A stretch of 7,691 nt of DNA from Candidatus Poseidoniaceae archaeon (lineage in GTDB: Archaea > Thermoplasmatota > Poseidoniia > Poseidoniales > Poseidoniaceae). A model generated the notes under the pieces. The model worked only from the letters and a program-made list of their open reading frames with translations, did no database searches and was not told the origin of the DNA. The DNA is taken from contig DUJJ01000172.1 of assembly GCA_013329865.1 (NCBI GenBank), forward strand, positions 1 through 7,691, written 5' to 3'. The translations under genes and the position numbers were made by a program. Positions within the stretch are counted from its first letter, which is position 1; each line of letters opens with the position of its first letter. Positions 6,210 to 7,691 of this stretch are shown here, piece by piece.

Positions 6210-6896
6210 TTATTCATCAGTAGGAATCATCATCTTATGAGCATAAACAGCTGCTACTGCACCAGCTATCTGAGGTACAAAATGCATCCAGCAGTCAGCA
6301 ATAGCCAACTTTCCACTTGTTATTAGCATGGTAGTAACTGCGGGATTAAATGAACCAAGTGAGATGCTTCCGACAGTGAAGGCGCCAGCCATTACCGTAA
6401 AACCTATTGCAGCACCATAGAACTGGTTGCCAGATTGTTCGGTAGCGACGTTAATAATAACGAACATGAGAGCAAATGTCCACAAAAGCTCAGCTGCAAG
6501 GACGGATACGGTAGATTCGAACTCAATTTCGGTAATTTCCCCGCCTATTAATTCAGGACTTAAACCGTTGAGAACTAGTTCTGAACCAACAAAGAAAGCG
6601 AGGATACCAGCGATAATTTGGGCCGCCAGATAGTAGGGCAACTCATCCTTACTACAATCCCCTTTTACGAATAGGCCAAGGGTCACAGCAGGGTTGAAGT
6701 GGGCTCCAGAGACATGTCCAACTGCATAGATCATTACCATGAGAGTAATACCTATCGCAATTGGAGCGAAGTTTCCAGCCATGCCACTTACTGCGGCGAT
6801 GAAGATAGTTAGCGCCAGAAAGAAGGTTCCTACAAATTCCGCAATGCCTTTACCAACATTATTTGATGTCATGTCCCTGCCATAGAAAACCGGCAT
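6210..6896 (-). CDS. MIP/aquaporin-family channel with atypical second NPA box
   Basis: 228 residues from ATG at 6894-6896; an inner ATG at 6872 (residue 9, MTSNN) gives the more usual AqpZ-like N-terminus and is a real alternative. Six hydrophobic segments are visible at about 18-38, 43-62, 87-106, 130-150, 158-178 and 203-223. The first pore loop carries the family signature SGAHFNPAVT (NPA at 68-70), the second GSFNPAVTT (NPA at 184-186). AEFVGTFFL (19-27) is the typical first helix with its Glu, and AAELLW (134-139) is the matching position in the second half. In water and glycerol channels the second box is NPAR; here Val187 replaces the selectivity Arg. Transport of water, a small neutral solute or another substrate is therefore open. 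The protein has the length of AqpZ-type channels, without the long loops of GlpF. It heads a minus-strand run with the SDR and the small unknown gene. Confidence 0.9.
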   Translation of the reverse strand: MPVFYGRDMTSNNVGKGIAEFVGTFFLALTIFIAAVSGMAGNFAPIAIGITLMVMIYAVGHVSGAHFNPAVTLGLFVKGDCSKDELPYYLAAQIIAGILAFFVGSELVLNGLSPELIGGEITEIEFESTVSVLAAELLWTFALMFVIINVATEQSGNQFYGAAIGFTVMAGAFTVGSISLGSFNPAVTTMLITSGKLAIADCWMHFVPQIAGAVAAVYAHKMMIPTDE

Positions 6897-6926
6897 AAAA
6901 TCATAATCATTATTTCAACTCTAAGG

Positions 6927-6934
6927 TTAAATTT
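6927..6934 (-). promoter_or_regulatory. Putative TATA box for the channel-SDR transcript
   Basis: The minus strand reads AAATTTAA, 31-38 bases before the channel ATG at 6896. A start site about 25 bases downstream would fall near 6905, giving an almost leaderless message, as is common in archaea. The match is weak but the spacing is right. Confidence 0.32.
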
Positions 6935-6963
6935 CTGGATAATTAGATAATGAATAGGCATGG

Positions 6964-7305
6964 CTACCATTCGACGTCGAAATCATCACCTAATGACGTC
7001 GAAGGCTGGTCAAGAATAACCTTAATTTCTCCCTGAATGATTTCGTCTTCATCCTTCTCCGTTTCATCCTCTACTTCAATAGGAGAATCAATCAATTCTT
7101 TTGTAGCTTTAATCGGCTTAACTACTAGTTTACCAGTTTGGTTCTCAGAGGAATATTTTTCCTGATATATAATCGGCTTTTTTCCTTCGACTTTAGTGTT
7201 CAATTCGCCCTTAAGTTGTTGGAAATGCTCCTCGCCGATTTTCATTTCAGAGAAATTACTTTCCAGTGCTTTCACAAGTTCTGGCAATACCTCATCATTC
7301 GCCAT
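6964..7305 (-). CDS. Small acidic protein of unknown function with acidic-aromatic C-terminal tail
   Basis: 113 residues from ATG at 7303-7305 (MANDEVLPEL). Earlier in-frame starts exist at ATG 7326, ATG 7323 and GTG 7356 (130 residues). The inner one is chosen because it leaves about 90 bases for two divergent promoters and gives the more natural N-terminus, but the choice is uncertain. The first half (about 5-45) looks helical with charged residues. The second half is a low-complexity stretch rich in Glu, Asp and Lys (EDETEKDEDE) that is probably disordered. The chain ends in DDFDVEW. There is no signal peptide or membrane helix, so it is cytoplasmic. I do not recognise a family. It is divergent from the NAD kinase gene and is followed, in the same direction, by the channel gene after a 67-base gap. 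Confidence 0.6.
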   Translation of the reverse strand: MANDEVLPELVKALESNFSEMKIGEEHFQQLKGELNTKVEGKKPIIYQEKYSSENQTGKLVVKPIKATKELIDSPIEVEDETEKDEDEIIQGEIKVILDQPSTSLGDDFDVEW

Positions 7306-7397
7306 ACAAATACATCGAACCATCATTGATGAAATCTTTCCTTCACTGATTGCCACTTAAGACAGAACTTCATCAACTATTAGCAACAGGCAAAGGT

Positions 7398-7691
7398 ATG
7401 CGCATCGGCATTGTAGTTAATCCAGATGCGGGTCTTGGTGGCAGGCTTGGCTTCAAAGGCAGCGATGGCCGGGCAAAGGAGGCTAGAGATGCGGGCGCAC
7501 AAGATCGTGCGGGGCCTAGAATTAATCAATGTCTTACCAAATTTTTCAAATTGCTTAATTCGAGCTTAAACCGCAGCGATGTATTGCCTGAGTTATATGC
7601 TTGGGAAGGCAGAATGGGTGGTGACTGGATACCTAATGACTATCACATTGTGGGAACAAGCCCACCGACGACTTCAGCGAATGACACCACC
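7398..7691 (+). CDS. ATP-NAD kinase, archaeal COG3199 type (partial, N-terminal 98 residues)
   Basis: The frame starts at ATG 7398 and is open to the window end. An AGG seven bases upstream can act as a Shine-Dalgarno site. NAD kinase phosphorylates NAD to NADP in the cytoplasm. The N-terminus has the hallmark of the COG3199 branch: a hydrophobic strand IGIVVNPDAG (3-12), then the glycine-rich GLGGRLGFKGSDG (12-24), and an Ala-rich helix with DAGAQDRAGPR (31-41). Further on, WEGRMGGD (69-76) matches the family's 'G-x-M-G' strand-turn, and SPPTTSANDTT (88-98) matches the 'TTAEDT' region before the nucleotide-binding core. The catalytic GGDGT segment lies beyond the window. The gene is divergent from the small acidic protein gene. 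The SDR encoded nearby would draw on NADPH, but that is a general link only. Confidence 0.85.
   Translation, partial: MRIGIVVNPDAGLGGRLGFKGSDGRAKEARDAGAQDRAGPRINQCLTKFFKLLNSSLNRSDVLPELYAWEGRMGGDWIPNDYHIVGTSPPTTSANDTT

Noticed and set aside
6970..7003. Perfect 12-base palindrome TTCGACGTCGAA with a nearby repeat of GACGTCGAA
   Set aside because: Both copies lie inside the coding end of the small acidic protein and are read in different frames; two short copies in one place are too little to call an operator or a repeat family.

Overview
The window looks like chromosomal DNA of a marine planktonic euryarchaeon, most plausibly Marine Group II (Poseidoniales/Thalassarchaea-like). The grounds are an archaeal-type COG3199 NAD kinase start, several exported or lipid-anchored proteins with archaeal/bacterial lipoboxes, short or absent leaders with TATA-like boxes, a moderately AT-rich composition and dense packing. 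The assignment is an inference from gene content; no rRNA or ribosomal protein is present to fix it. I see no tRNA, rRNA, CRISPR array, insertion sequence or integrase.

Layout. Positions 1-824 (minus) hold the N-terminal 274 residues of a lipoprotein that ends, at the window edge, in what looks like the entry of an M28-type zinc peptidase domain. After a 228-base intergenic stretch, 1053-1709 (minus) encodes an exported protein anchored by a C-terminal membrane helix. Its predicted mature N-terminus is a histidine. Divergent from it, three plus-strand genes follow: a membrane-anchored LVIVD-type beta-propeller (1782-3572), a Sco1/SenC-like copper/thiol lipoprotein (3586-4260) and a dimethylargininase-family amidinohydrolase (4335-5144). 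These converge, one base apart, on a minus-strand run that is transcribed in the order MIP/aquaporin-like channel (6896 to 6210), short-chain dehydrogenase (6194 to 5517) and a small unknown protein (5523 to 5146). Finally, 6964-7305 (minus) encodes a small acidic protein of unknown function, divergent from the start of an ATP-NAD kinase (7398 to the window end).

How the genes may work together. The left half is dominated by proteins that act outside the cytoplasmic membrane. The Sco protein, the His-rich propeller next to it and the divergent protein with a predicted N-terminal His could form an extracytoplasmic copper-handling or oxidase-maturation set; this is a hypothesis. The right half is cytoplasmic and membrane metabolism: methylarginine or related guanidine hydrolysis, an NAD(P)H-dependent SDR co-transcribed with a channel, and NADP synthesis. 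The channel is notable because the second NPA box is followed by Val instead of the usual selectivity-filter Arg.
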